Shown here: positions 16,769-24,904 of the stretch, in pieces
How positions within the stretch are numbered: the stretch's first letter is position 1
Layout: each line of letters opens with the position of its first letter
Origin: Pseudomonas farris
Lineage (GTDB): Bacteria; Pseudomonadota; Gammaproteobacteria; Pseudomonadales; Pseudomonadaceae
Reading direction: 5' to 3'
DNA length: 64,000 nucleotides
Assembly (NCBI RefSeq): GCF_019145235.1
Contig: NZ_JAHSTV010000014.1
Location: 113,513 to 177,512, forward strand
Notes under the pieces: generated by a model
What the model was told of the DNA's origin: nothing
Database searches by the model: none
Seen by the model: only the letters and a program-made list of their open reading frames with translations
Position numbers and translations under genes: made by a program

Positions 16769-16796
16769 CTGAACGCACTCTGAACCTGAGCTGAAT
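16769..16796 (-). promoter_or_regulatory. PhoP box upstream of oprH, three half-sites
   Basis: On the plus strand CTGAAC at 16769, CTGAAC at 16780 and CTGAAT at 16791 stand exactly 11 bp apart, i.e. GTTCAG-N5-GTTCAG direct repeats on the minus strand. Two half-sites are the known PhoP operator; the third in register is extra. It is 72 bp from the oprH start codon. Confidence 0.85.
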
Positions 16797-16843
16797 CAAA
16801 TCGACTACGCTGTTCTCACGATTCTTAATAAGGAGATTTGATC

Positions 16844-17635
16844 ATGCGTGCGTTCTTCGCCCTCGTATTACTGGCTCTGAGCGGCGTCAGCCAGGCCGCC
16901 ATCCAGACCCAGGAAATTCCCTACCAGAGTGCCGACGGCACCAAGCTGATCGGCTATTACGCCTACGATGACGCCATCAAAGGCCCGCGACCGGGCGTGG
17001 TGGTGGTACATGAGTGGTGGGGCCTCAACGATTACGCCAAGCGCCGCGCCCGTGATCTGGCCGGTCTGGGCTACAGCGCGCTGGCCATCGATATGTTTGG
17101 CGATGGCAAGAACACCGAACACGCCAAGGACGCCATGGCCTTCATGCAAGCCGCATTAAAGGACAGCGCCGCAGCCAGCGCGCGGTTTCAGGCCGGGCTC
17201 GATTTGCTGAAGAAACAGCCGCAAACCGATCCGGACAAACTGGCGGCCATCGGTTATTGCTTCGGCGGCAAGGTGGTGCTGGATGCCGCGCGTCAAGGCG
17301 TGCCGCTGGCAGGCGTGGTGAGTTTCCATGGTGCGCTGGTGACCAATACGCCGGCGACACCTGGCAGTGTGAAGGCGAAAATCCTGGTCGAGCATGGCGC
17401 CTTGGACAGTATGGTCACGGCGGAAAACGTGATGGCATTCAAAGCAGAAATGGACAAGGCCAAAGCCGACTACAAATTTGTCACCCTCGAAGGCGCCAAG
17501 CATGGGTTCAGCAATCCCGAGGCGGATCGTCTGAGCCATGGCGACCACGGCGGGCCGGACATTGGTTACAGCAAGACCGCGGATGAGAAGTCTTGGGCGG
17601 ACATGCAGGCGTTTTTCAAGAAAATCTTTGGTTGA
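16844..17635 (+). CDS. Periplasmic dienelactone hydrolase family protein
   Basis: 263 residues, ATG 16844 with AGGAG eight bases before. A signal peptide (about residues 1-20, ending SQAA) directs it to the periplasm. The alpha/beta-hydrolase fold shows the nucleophile in GYCFGG, the acid near HGALDSMV, and the histidine in GAKHGFSNPEA, matching the Cys-Asp-His triad of dienelactone hydrolase. The natural ester is unknown; no chlorocatechol pathway genes are nearby. Confidence 0.88.
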   Translation: MRAFFALVLLALSGVSQAAIQTQEIPYQSADGTKLIGYYAYDDAIKGPRPGVVVVHEWWGLNDYAKRRARDLAGLGYSALAIDMFGDGKNTEHAKDAMAFMQAALKDSAAASARFQAGLDLLKKQPQTDPDKLAAIGYCFGGKVVLDAARQGVPLAGVVSFHGALVTNTPATPGSVKAKILVEHGALDSMVTAENVMAFKAEMDKAKADYKFVTLEGAKHGFSNPEADRLSHGDHGGPDIGYSKTADEKSWADMQAFFKKIFG

Positions 17636-17657
17636 TCAGGTAGACCGCGGCGCGGCT

Positions 17658-17733
17658 ATCGCGAGCAGGCTCGCTCCCACAGGGGATCTTCGGTGTGACA
17701 TAGATCCAATGTGGGAGCGAGCCTGCTCGCGAT
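17658..17733. repeat. REP doublet of the GCAGGCTCGCTCCCACA type
   Basis: ATCGCGAGCAGGCTCGCTCCCACA and its inverted partner around a spacer of about 28 bases (GGGGATCTTCGGTGTGACATAGATCCAA). It differs from the main type by CAGGCTCG in place of CAAGCCCG; the same variant is at 24732-24806. Confidence 0.9.
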
Positions 17734-17798
17734 GGCAGCACCGTCGATCTGAACCTTGGGACTACCCAGCCTCAAGGCAACCCGGCAAAATGCCGGTC

Positions 17799-18524
17799 AT
17801 GAATCCCGTCCCCGCCCTACCCGTCTGCTGCACTCCACTCGACGCCCATTGGCCGCTGCCGTTTGTGCTGCCCGATACGGTCTTGTTGGGTACCCACTTC
17901 GATACCAAGCAACTGGCCAGCGATGATTTCCAGCGCAGCGCCATCGAGCCGCCCGCGAGCATCCAGCGGTCGGTGGCCAAGCGCCAAGCCGAATTTCTCG
18001 CCGGGCGGGTCTGCGCTCGGGCGGCGTTGCAACAACTGGAAGGGCTGAATTTCATTCCCGCCATTGGCGAAGACCGCGCACCGGTGTGGCCAGCGCATAT
18101 CACCGGCTCGATCACCCACAGCACCGGCCGTGCCGCGGCGATTGTCGCGAACAAGGCGCACTGGCGCGGTCTGGGGATGGACCTGGAAAACCTGCTCTAT
18201 GCAGAGCGGGCCGAACGCCTGGCCGGGGAAATTCTCACCGGGCCTGAAATGCAACGCATGGCTGCCGGGGCTGAGGATCAACTGGCAATGCTGGTGACGT
18301 TGACGTTTTCAGTGAAGGAAAGCCTGTTCAAGGCGCTCTACCCGATCGTGCAGAAGCGCTTCTATTTCGAACACGCCGAAGTGCTGGAGTGGAGCGCGGG
18401 TGGTGAAGTGCGGTTGCGGTTGCTGACAGACCTGTCCAGTGAATGGCGTAACGGCATTGAGCTGGATGCGCAGTTTGCAGTGATGGATGGGCAGTTGTTG
18501 AGTCTGGTCAGTATCAAGGCTTGA
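17799..18524 (+). CDS. pcpS: 4'-phosphopantetheinyl transferase (PcpS/EntD type)
   Basis: 241 residues. It transfers phosphopantetheine from CoA to carrier proteins of fatty-acid and siderophore synthesis. The Mg2+/CoA motifs are GLGMDLE mid-chain and FSVKESLFKALYP near residue 185, the bipartite EntD signature. ATG 17799 gives MNPVPALP; ATG 17790, three codons earlier, is also possible. PAO1 likewise carries pcpS between phoPQ and nrdA, which supports the name. Pseudomonas has a single broad-range enzyme of this type. Confidence 0.87.
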   Translation: MNPVPALPVCCTPLDAHWPLPFVLPDTVLLGTHFDTKQLASDDFQRSAIEPPASIQRSVAKRQAEFLAGRVCARAALQQLEGLNFIPAIGEDRAPVWPAHITGSITHSTGRAAAIVANKAHWRGLGMDLENLLYAERAERLAGEILTGPEMQRMAAGAEDQLAMLVTLTFSVKESLFKALYPIVQKRFYFEHAEVLEWSAGGEVRLRLLTDLSSEWRNGIELDAQFAVMDGQLLSLVSIKA

Positions 18525-18546
18525 GGGTTTTCAGCGCCTGTCAGGG

Positions 18547-18649
18547 CCTCTTCGCGAGCAAGCCCGCTCCCACATTGGATCTCCTGTGGACACACAATGT
18601 GTGAACAACACAGACCCAATGTGGGAGCGGGCTTGCTCGCGAAAGCGGT
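18547..18649. repeat. REP doublet, CGCGAA ends outward
   Basis: CCTCTTCGCGAGCAAGCCCGC and its inverse around a spacer with GGACACACAATGTGTGAACA, itself a small palindrome (ACACAATGTGT). It lies between the convergent ends of the PPTase and the RstB-like kinase. Confidence 0.88.
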
Positions 18650-18668
18650 GGATCATTCACCGCAGACC

Positions 18669-20279
18669 TCAACGCCGCTCCTGATTCCTCGGCCAGCTCA
18701 AACTGAAACAGGCCCCGCCCAGGCTTTTGCTCTTGCCGATCAACGCTCGCCCGTCATGCCAATGGATGATTCGCCGCACAATCGATAACCCCAACCCATG
18801 CCCGCCCGAGGCGCGGGTGCGGCTGTCATCGAGGCGCAGGAACGGAGTGAAGATTTTCTCCCACGCGGTTTCCGGCACACCCGGCCCGTCATCCTCGACA
18901 TCCACCCGACAGCGCTGCTGTCCTACCTGATAACTGACGGTCACCCGCGAATGGGCGTGGCGCATGGCGTTGCTCACCAGGTTCTGCAACGCTCGGTGCA
19001 AGTAACGCGGCTCGGCCTCGACCCAGGCGTCGTCGCAATCGGCGGCCGACAGGCACAAGCCGCGCTGCACCGTAACCTCGGCGCGCAGTGGCGCCAGTTC
19101 TTCGATCACCTGATTGACCAACGCATCCAGATCGATCCGCTGAAAGTTCAGCGCCGGCGAACCCTGCTCCAGCCGCGCATAAGTGAGCATCTCGTCGACC
19201 AGCCGATCGAGATCCTCGATGTCGTGGTCCATCCCTTCGCGGTATTTTTCCAGAGCCTCAGGCGTGGTGGCCGAGCCGATCATCTCCAGGCCAAAACGCA
19301 AACGCGCGACCGGCGTGCGCAGTTCATGGGACACGGCGCGCACCAGCTCTCGCTGTATCGCCAACAATTGCTGCAAGTGCTCGGCCATGCCGTTGAACGC
19401 CGACGCCAGACGCCCCACCGAGTCCGCGCCGCGTGCCGGTACGCGGGTTTCCAGGCTGCCCTTGGCGATGCGCGTGGCGGCGGCTTCCAGCCCGCGCAAA
19501 CGGCGCTCCAGCTGGCGCACCAACAGATAGACAATCAAACCGATCAGGCTCAGACCAAGGGCCGCGATCAGCACCAGCCACTCGGGCGGGTAAGGATTCA
19601 TCTGATACAGCGGTCCGATTTCCAGCACCCACGGTGTACCGACCATGCCGGCAAACACCCGGATCGAATCGCCACCCTTGCCCAGCGCCATCACCGTGTC
19701 GCCTTCGGATATGCGGCGACTCTGGTCTTCGTCCATGTCGGCCTGATCGATCGTGACCAGCTGCAGATCAAAGCCGAAACCCTTCTCTTCCTTTAACTGC
19801 GCCAGACGCTTGGGCTGCTCGGCCACCGGATAGCGCACCAGTTCATCGGCCAGCAGGTAAATGGTCGCCCGCGCCAGTTGCTCGCTGATCTGCTGGACTT
19901 CCCCCGTGAGCACCAGTTGTTCCTTGTCGCTGACCAAGCGGTAAACCTTTGCCGCGTGCGGGCCGGTCTGCTCCACCAAGGCCTGGCCGCGCAGCACGCG
20001 GGTGCGCTGGGTCAGATCGAGGTCGGTCTGGGGGAATGTCTTCAGCGCCAACGGAATGCCGAGCAAGCGCTCCCACACCAGCAAGGCCCGATGGCGCTCG
20101 GTTTCGTTCATCGGTTGCAGGTTATCGGCCATCAACGAAAACGTGCCGTGAGCCAGACGCTCGCGGTATTGCTCGCTGCGCACCTGATTGAGCAAGTGCA
20201 AGGCCAGCACGCCGAGCACGGCCACCAGAATCAGCGCCGCGCACATGCCGCCGTAGATGCGCAGGAAGATCGAGTTCAC
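18669..20279 (-). CDS. RstB-like sensor histidine kinase
   Basis: 536 residues. Two membrane helices (near residues 8-30 and 232-252) bound a periplasmic domain of about 200 residues, followed by HAMP, His318 in the dimerisation helix (RAVSHELRTPVARLRF) and the ATPase motifs LVSNAMRHA, DDGPGVP and GGHGLGLSIVRRI. The ATG overlaps the regulator's stop by four bases, so the two are co-translated. Neighbouring nrdA and the syntenic pair in P. aeruginosa (PA1157/PA1158) support the RstAB-like call; the signal is unknown. Confidence 0.85.
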   Translation of the reverse strand: MNSIFLRIYGGMCAALILVAVLGVLALHLLNQVRSEQYRERLAHGTFSLMADNLQPMNETERHRALLVWERLLGIPLALKTFPQTDLDLTQRTRVLRGQALVEQTGPHAAKVYRLVSDKEQLVLTGEVQQISEQLARATIYLLADELVRYPVAEQPKRLAQLKEEKGFGFDLQLVTIDQADMDEDQSRRISEGDTVMALGKGGDSIRVFAGMVGTPWVLEIGPLYQMNPYPPEWLVLIAALGLSLIGLIVYLLVRQLERRLRGLEAAATRIAKGSLETRVPARGADSVGRLASAFNGMAEHLQQLLAIQRELVRAVSHELRTPVARLRFGLEMIGSATTPEALEKYREGMDHDIEDLDRLVDEMLTYARLEQGSPALNFQRIDLDALVNQVIEELAPLRAEVTVQRGLCLSAADCDDAWVEAEPRYLHRALQNLVSNAMRHAHSRVTVSYQVGQQRCRVDVEDDGPGVPETAWEKIFTPFLRLDDSRTRASGGHGLGLSIVRRIIHWHDGRALIGKSKSLGGACFSLSWPRNQERR

Positions 20280-20989
20280 AGGGTGCAGGCTTCCGGAACG
20301 AACAGATAGCCTTTGCTGCGGATGGTTTTGATCAGCCGCGGATGCTCAGGGTCATCGCCGATCTTCGGCCGGATGCGTGAAATGCGCACGTCGATGGAAC
20401 GGTCCTGGCCGTCATAACCGATACCGCGCAGCGCGGTGAATATTTCTTCGCGGGACAGAATACGCCCGGCGTTGGCCACCAACAGCCAGAGCAAATCGAA
20501 CTCGGCACTGGTCAACTCGATGCCTTTGTCATGCAGCCAGGCCTCGCGCAACGCGTTATCCACCACCAACGGGCCGAACTGCAGACGCCGTTGTTTTTCC
20601 GGCGCGGTTTCAGGGGGTTCACTGCGCCGCAACAAGGCCTGGATGCGCGCCAGCAGCAGGCGTGGGCGCACCGGTTTGCAGACGTAGTCATCAGCGCCAA
20701 GGTCGAGGCCGAGGATTTGATCGGTGTCATCGGTGCGCGCGGTGAGCATCAGGATCGGGCCGTCATATTTGTCGCGAACCTTGCGGCAAATGCTCAGGCC
20801 ATCTTCGCCAGGGAGCATCAGGTCGAGGATCACCAGGTCCGGTTTCTCCTTGATGATGCGTGCCGCGGCGAGGGCGCCGTTGCCCTCGATCGAGACGCGC
20901 AGGCCATTGGCTTCGAGGTAGTCGCGAGTCAGTTCGGCCAGACGCTGGTCGTCCTCGACAATCAATACCTGCCAGACTTCTTGCTCCAC
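20276..20989 (-). CDS. RstA-like OmpR-family response regulator
   Basis: 237 residues from a GTG start (20987-20989) behind AGAGGTC. The receiver has the acidic pair VEDDQ, phosphorylatable Asp56 in LVILDLMLPGEDG and lysine in YVCKPV. The C-terminal winged helix (SREEIFTALRGIGYDGQDRSIDVRISRIRPKIGDD) binds DNA. It forms an operon with the kinase and is divergent from nrdA across 736 bp. Target genes unknown. Confidence 0.87.
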   Translation of the reverse strand: MEQEVWQVLIVEDDQRLAELTRDYLEANGLRVSIEGNGALAAARIIKEKPDLVILDLMLPGEDGLSICRKVRDKYDGPILMLTARTDDTDQILGLDLGADDYVCKPVRPRLLLARIQALLRRSEPPETAPEKQRRLQFGPLVVDNALREAWLHDKGIELTSAEFDLLWLLVANAGRILSREEIFTALRGIGYDGQDRSIDVRISRIRPKIGDDPEHPRLIKTIRSKGYLFVPEACTL

Positions 20990-21280
20990 GATGACCTCTG
21001 CTTGCCAACATCACTTTAAAGGGACGGATCCGCCCGTCTTTTTGTAATGATTGGGGAGGATAAGAATGCATCTGCATTGGCCGATTGTATAAACGGCGCA
21101 CGTCTGGAACACAAGCGGGTAAATGCGTTCGGACACGACGGTTTTTTGTGATAGGGTTCGCGCCCTTAAAAATCCGAATGACTGTTTTCAATCGCTGAAA
21201 ATCAGTGAAAAACAGTCCGCTCCAGCTAGGTCGCGGCCTACACGCTCGTTCCACCTTTCACACACAATTTACGCACAGGT

Positions 21281-21289
21281 TTATCCACA
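21281..21289 (+). promoter_or_regulatory. DnaA box upstream of nrdA
   Basis: TTATCCACA, an exact match to the consensus. DnaA boxes upstream of nrdAB couple ribonucleotide reductase expression to replication initiation in E. coli. Only one perfect copy was seen. Confidence 0.65.
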
Positions 21290-21315
21290 GGTAGAACGTT
21301 GCAACACCCTCAAAA

Positions 21316-21362
21316 ACGCATTATCTTGTACCTCGGCGCTAAAAAAACCCTACATGTAGGGT
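21316..21362 (+). promoter_or_regulatory. Candidate NrdR box pair upstream of nrdA
   Basis: ACGCATTATCTTGTAC (21316-21331) and ACCCTACATGTAGGGT (21347-21362) each resemble the 16-base NrdR box ACACTATATCTTGTGT (11 and about 12 matches). Their starts are exactly 31 bp apart, the three-turn spacing known for NrdR operators. The second is the core of a perfect 22-base palindrome at 21344-21365. Confidence 0.65.
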
Positions 21363-21725
21363 TTTAGCTTAAAAGCCCAACCACATTTCAGACCAGAAAC
21401 TCAAGCGCTTTATTGCCTGTTTATGGTTGAACCAAGCACGATTTTACAAGCCCAAACCGCCTGTGCGGATGGCACCGTTTTTTCAGGCCAGAACAGCCAG
21501 AACGGTACGGGTGTTGCAGTCAAAACTGGCACCCCAGAAAGGAATCCGGCTTCGAGCCCAGGCTCGCGGCCAAAGACTTCGGCAAGGAAGCGGCATCATT
21601 AGCCTTCTTCCTACTGTCCCGAAGTTGTTATGCCCGACGCCACGTCGGTTGTAGTGCTTCAGGACAGAACGGTGGGCACCGTAATGGTGCCCAAACAAAC
21701 ATAGAGAATGTGGAGACAACCCCCC

Positions 21726-24620
21726 ATGCAAACCGACACAACTCGCGAGAACCCGCAGGGCACCTTGCCGCAGGCCGCCGATTCGAATTCGGATCTGTCC
21801 GCCACCGCGCCTGGCCAACTGCGCGTGATCAAGCGTAACGGGACTGTCGTTCCTTACACCGATGACAAAATCACCGTCGCCATCACCAAAGCGTTTCTTG
21901 CAGTTGAAGGCGGCACCGCTGCCGCTTCGTCGCGCATCCACGACACCGTTGCTCGCCTGACCGAACAGGTCACCGCGACCTTCAAGCGTCGCATGCCATC
22001 GGGCGGCACCATCCACATCGAAGAAATCCAGGACCAGGTCGAACTGGCCCTGATGCGTGCCGGCGAGCAGAAAGTTGCCCGCGACTACGTGATCTACCGC
22101 GACGCCCGTTCCAAGGAACGCGCTGTACGCACACCTGCCGAGGACGCAGTACAGGCTCACCCATCGATTCGCATTACCCGCGCTGATGGCAGCCTTGCAC
22201 CTCTGGACATGGGTCGTCTGAACACCATCGTCACCGAAGCGTGCGAAGGCCTGGAAGAAGTCGACGGCGACCTGATCCAGCGCGAAACCCTGAAGAACCT
22301 GTACGACGGCGTGGCCCTGACCGACGTCAACACCGCTCTGGTGATGACCGCCCGTACGCTGGTCGAGCGTGAGCCGAACTACTCGTTCGTGACCGCCCGC
22401 CTGCTGATGGACACCCTGCGTGCCGAAGGCCTGAACTTCCTGGGCGTCGCCGAGAGCGCGACCCATCACGAGATGGTCGACCTGTACGCCAAGGCGCTGC
22501 CGGCGTACATCGCCAAAGGTATCGAATTCGAATTGCTGAACCCGGTTCTGGCGTCCTTCGACCTGGAAAAACTCGGCAAGGCAATCAACCACGAGCGCGA
22601 TCAGCAGTTCACGTACCTGGGCCTGCAAACCCTGTACGACCGTTACTTCATCCACAAGGACGGTATCCGCTTCGAACTGCCGCAAATCTTCTTCATGCGC
22701 GTGGCCATGGGCCTGGCGATCGAAGAGAAGAACAAAGAAGACCGTGCAATCGAGTTCTACAACCTGTTGTCGTCCTTCGACTACATGTCCTCGACCCCGA
22801 CCCTGTTCAACGCCGGTACCCTGCGTCCACAGTTGTCGAGCTGCTACCTGACCACCGTGCCGGATGATCTGTCGGGCATCTACCACGCGATCCACGACAA
22901 CGCCATGTTGTCGAAATTCGCGGGCGGCCTGGGCAACGACTGGACGCCGGTTCGTGCACTGGGTTCGTACATCAAGGGCACCAACGGCAAATCCCAGGGC
23001 GTTGTACCGTTCCTGAAAGTAGTGAACGACACCGCCGTCGCCGTTAACCAGGGTGGCAAGCGCAAAGGCGCTGTGTGTGCTTACCTGGAAACCTGGCACA
23101 TGGACATCGAGGAGTTCATCGAACTCCGTAAGAACACCGGTGATGACCGTCGTCGTACCCACGACATGAACACCGCCAACTGGATCCCTGACCTGTTCAT
23201 GAAGCGTGTCTTCGATGACGGCCCATGGACCCTGTTCTCGCCATCCGAAGTTCCGGATCTGCACGACCTGACCGGCAAGGCTTTCGAAGAGCGTTACGAG
23301 TACTACGAAGCCCTGTCCCAGTACCCGGGCAAGATCAAGCTGTTCAAGACCATTCAGGCCAAAGACCTGTGGCGCAAAATGCTGTCCATGCTGTTTGAAA
23401 CCGGCCACCCATGGCTGACCTTCAAAGACCCGTGCAACCTGCGCAGCCCGCAGCAGCACGTGGGCGTGGTTCACAGCTCGAACCTGTGCACCGAGATCAC
23501 CTTGAACACCAACAAGGACGAGATCGCCGTTTGCAACCTGGGCTCGATCAACCTGCCGAACCACATCACCAACGGCAAGCTGGACACCGCCAAGCTGGAA
23601 CGCACCGTGAACACCGCCGTTCGCATGCTCGATAACGTTATCGACATCAACTACTACTCGGTGCCGCAAGCGAAGAACTCCAACTTCAAGCACCGTCCGG
23701 TCGGTCTGGGCATCATGGGCTTCCAGGACGCTTTGTACCTGCAGCACATCCCTTACGGTTCCGACGCTGCCGTCGAGTTCGCCGACAAGTCGATGGAAGC
23801 GGTCAGCTACTACGCGATCCAGGCGTCCTGCGACCTGGCCGACGAGCGCGGCGCTTACGAGACGTTCCAGGGTTCGCTGTGGTCCAAAGGCATCCTGCCG
23901 CTGGATTCGCAACAGATCCTGATCGAACAGCGCGGCCAGCAGTACATCGACGTTGACCTGAACGAAACCCTGGACTGGGCACCGGTTCGCGCCCGTGTAC
24001 AGAAAGGCATTCGTAACTCCAACATCATGGCCATCGCACCGACCGCGACCATCGCCAACATCACTGGCGTGTCGCAGTCGATCGAACCGACTTATCAGAA
24101 CCTCTACGTGAAATCGAACCTGTCGGGCGAATTCACCGTGATCAACCCGTACCTGGTTCGCGACCTCAAGGTTCGCGGTCTGTGGGACTCGGTCATGATC
24201 AACGACCTGAAGTACTACGACGGTTCGGTACAGCAGATCGAGCGCATCCCGCAAGAACTCAAAGAGCTCTACGCAACTGCGTTCGAAGTGGACACCAAGT
24301 GGATCGTTGACGCGGCCAGCCGTCGTCAGAAGTGGATCGACCAGGCTCAATCGCTGAACCTGTACATCGCCGGCGCTTCGGGCAAGAAGCTGGACGTGAC
24401 CTACCGCATGGCCTGGTACCGTGGTCTGAAAACCACTTACTACCTCCGCGCTCTGGCCGCAACCAGCACCGAGAAGTCGACCATCAACACCGGTAAGCTG
24501 AACGCTGTTTCCAGCGGCGGCAACCACGGTGACGACTCGGTCCTGGCTGCTCCTGCCGGCCCTGCTCCAGTGCCGAAGGCGTGCGCGATTGACGAGCCGG
24601 ATTGCGAAGCCTGCCAATAA
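21726..24620 (+). CDS. nrdA: Class Ia ribonucleoside-diphosphate reductase, alpha subunit
   Basis: 964 residues. It makes deoxyribonucleotides from ribonucleoside diphosphates with NrdB. The N-terminus has tandem ATP-cone regions (IKRNGTVVPYTDDKITVAITKAF near residue 40, and a second from about residue 145), the two-cone layout known for Pseudomonas NrdA. The active-site motif SNLCTEITLNTNKDE and the C-terminal redox pair CEAC are present. ATG 21726 is preceded by GGAGA; an in-frame ATG at 21708 is too close to that site. A terminator follows at once and nrdB is not adjacent. Confidence 0.96.
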   Translation: MQTDTTRENPQGTLPQAADSNSDLSATAPGQLRVIKRNGTVVPYTDDKITVAITKAFLAVEGGTAAASSRIHDTVARLTEQVTATFKRRMPSGGTIHIEEIQDQVELALMRAGEQKVARDYVIYRDARSKERAVRTPAEDAVQAHPSIRITRADGSLAPLDMGRLNTIVTEACEGLEEVDGDLIQRETLKNLYDGVALTDVNTALVMTARTLVEREPNYSFVTARLLMDTLRAEGLNFLGVAESATHHEMVDLYAKALPAYIAKGIEFELLNPVLASFDLEKLGKAINHERDQQFTYLGLQTLYDRYFIHKDGIRFELPQIFFMRVAMGLAIEEKNKEDRAIEFYNLLSSFDYMSSTPTLFNAGTLRPQLSSCYLTTVPDDLSGIYHAIHDNAMLSKFAGGLGNDWTPVRALGSYIKGTNGKSQGVVPFLKVVNDTAVAVNQGGKRKGAVCAYLETWHMDIEEFIELRKNTGDDRRRTHDMNTANWIPDLFMKRVFDDGPWTLFSPSEVPDLHDLTGKAFEERYEYYEALSQYPGKIKLFKTIQAKDLWRKMLSMLFETGHPWLTFKDPCNLRSPQQHVGVVHSSNLCTEITLNTNKDEIAVCNLGSINLPNHITNGKLDTAKLERTVNTAVRMLDNVIDINYYSVPQAKNSNFKHRPVGLGIMGFQDALYLQHIPYGSDAAVEFADKSMEAVSYYAIQASCDLADERGAYETFQGSLWSKGILPLDSQQILIEQRGQQYIDVDLNETLDWAPVRARVQKGIRNSNIMAIAPTATIANITGVSQSIEPTYQNLYVKSNLSGEFTVINPYLVRDLKVRGLWDSVMINDLKYYDGSVQQIERIPQELKELYATAFEVDTKWIVDAASRRQKWIDQAQSLNLYIAGASGKKLDVTYRMAWYRGLKTTYYLRALAATSTEKSTINTGKLNAVSSGGNHGDDSVLAAPAGPAPVPKACAIDEPDCEACQ

Positions 24621-24657
24621 GCTGAGCGGGTGAGCGCTGAAAGGCGCTTACCTCGAC

Positions 24658-24699
24658 AACCCCCGATCAGTCCTCTGGATTGGTCGGGGGTTTTCTTTT
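24658..24699 (+). terminator. Terminator after nrdA
   Basis: Stem AACCCCCGA(T/C)CA.../...GGTCGGGGGTT followed by TTCTTTT. It supports transcription of nrdA without nrdB. Confidence 0.9.
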
Positions 24700-24731
24700 G
24701 CCTTGAGGAACGTGGTGGCCCGACTGACACC

Positions 24732-24806
24732 ATCGCGAGCAGGCTCGCTCCCACAGGGATTTGTGGTGTTGCATAGATTCAATGTGGGAGCGAGCCTGCT
24801 CGCGAT
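24732..24806. repeat. REP doublet of the GCAGGCTCGCTCCCACA type
   Basis: ATCGCGAGCAGGCTCGCTCCCACA and inverse, spacer GGGATTTGTGGTGTTGCATAGATTCAA. It is almost the same as the 17658-17733 element, including the spacer pattern. Confidence 0.9.
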
Positions 24807-24857
24807 GAGGCCAATACAGACAACCACGATGTCAGTGCCTGAGACAAATCCAGGCCA

Positions 24858-24886
24858 TAAAAAACCCCTCTTGCGAGGGGTTCTTT
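24858..24886 (-). terminator. Terminator after flgE
   Basis: AACCCCTC-TTGC-GAGGGGTT with a run of A on the left, i.e. T on the minus strand. It closes the flgBCDE operon 18 bases after flgE. Confidence 0.9.
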
Positions 24887-24904
24887 ATGCAGCGTTATCA
24901 AGCA

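Larger units (their letters stand above)
20990..21725. other. 736-bp regulatory region between the RstA-like gene and nrdA
   Basis: Contains the divergent promoters of the two genes. On the nrdA side there is a consensus DnaA box (21281-21289), a candidate pair of NrdR boxes (21316-21331, 21347-21362) and a hairpin GGGCACC/GGTGCCC at 21674-21692 just before the nrdA ribosome binding site. The leader after the boxes is about 360 bases. No gene-like reading frame was accepted here. Confidence 0.6.

Noticed and set aside
21483..24617. A 1044-codon open frame antisense to nrdA
   Set aside because: It mirrors the codon pattern of nrdA, a common effect in GC-rich genes with biased third positions. 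It has no ribosome binding site and its product has a low-complexity composition.
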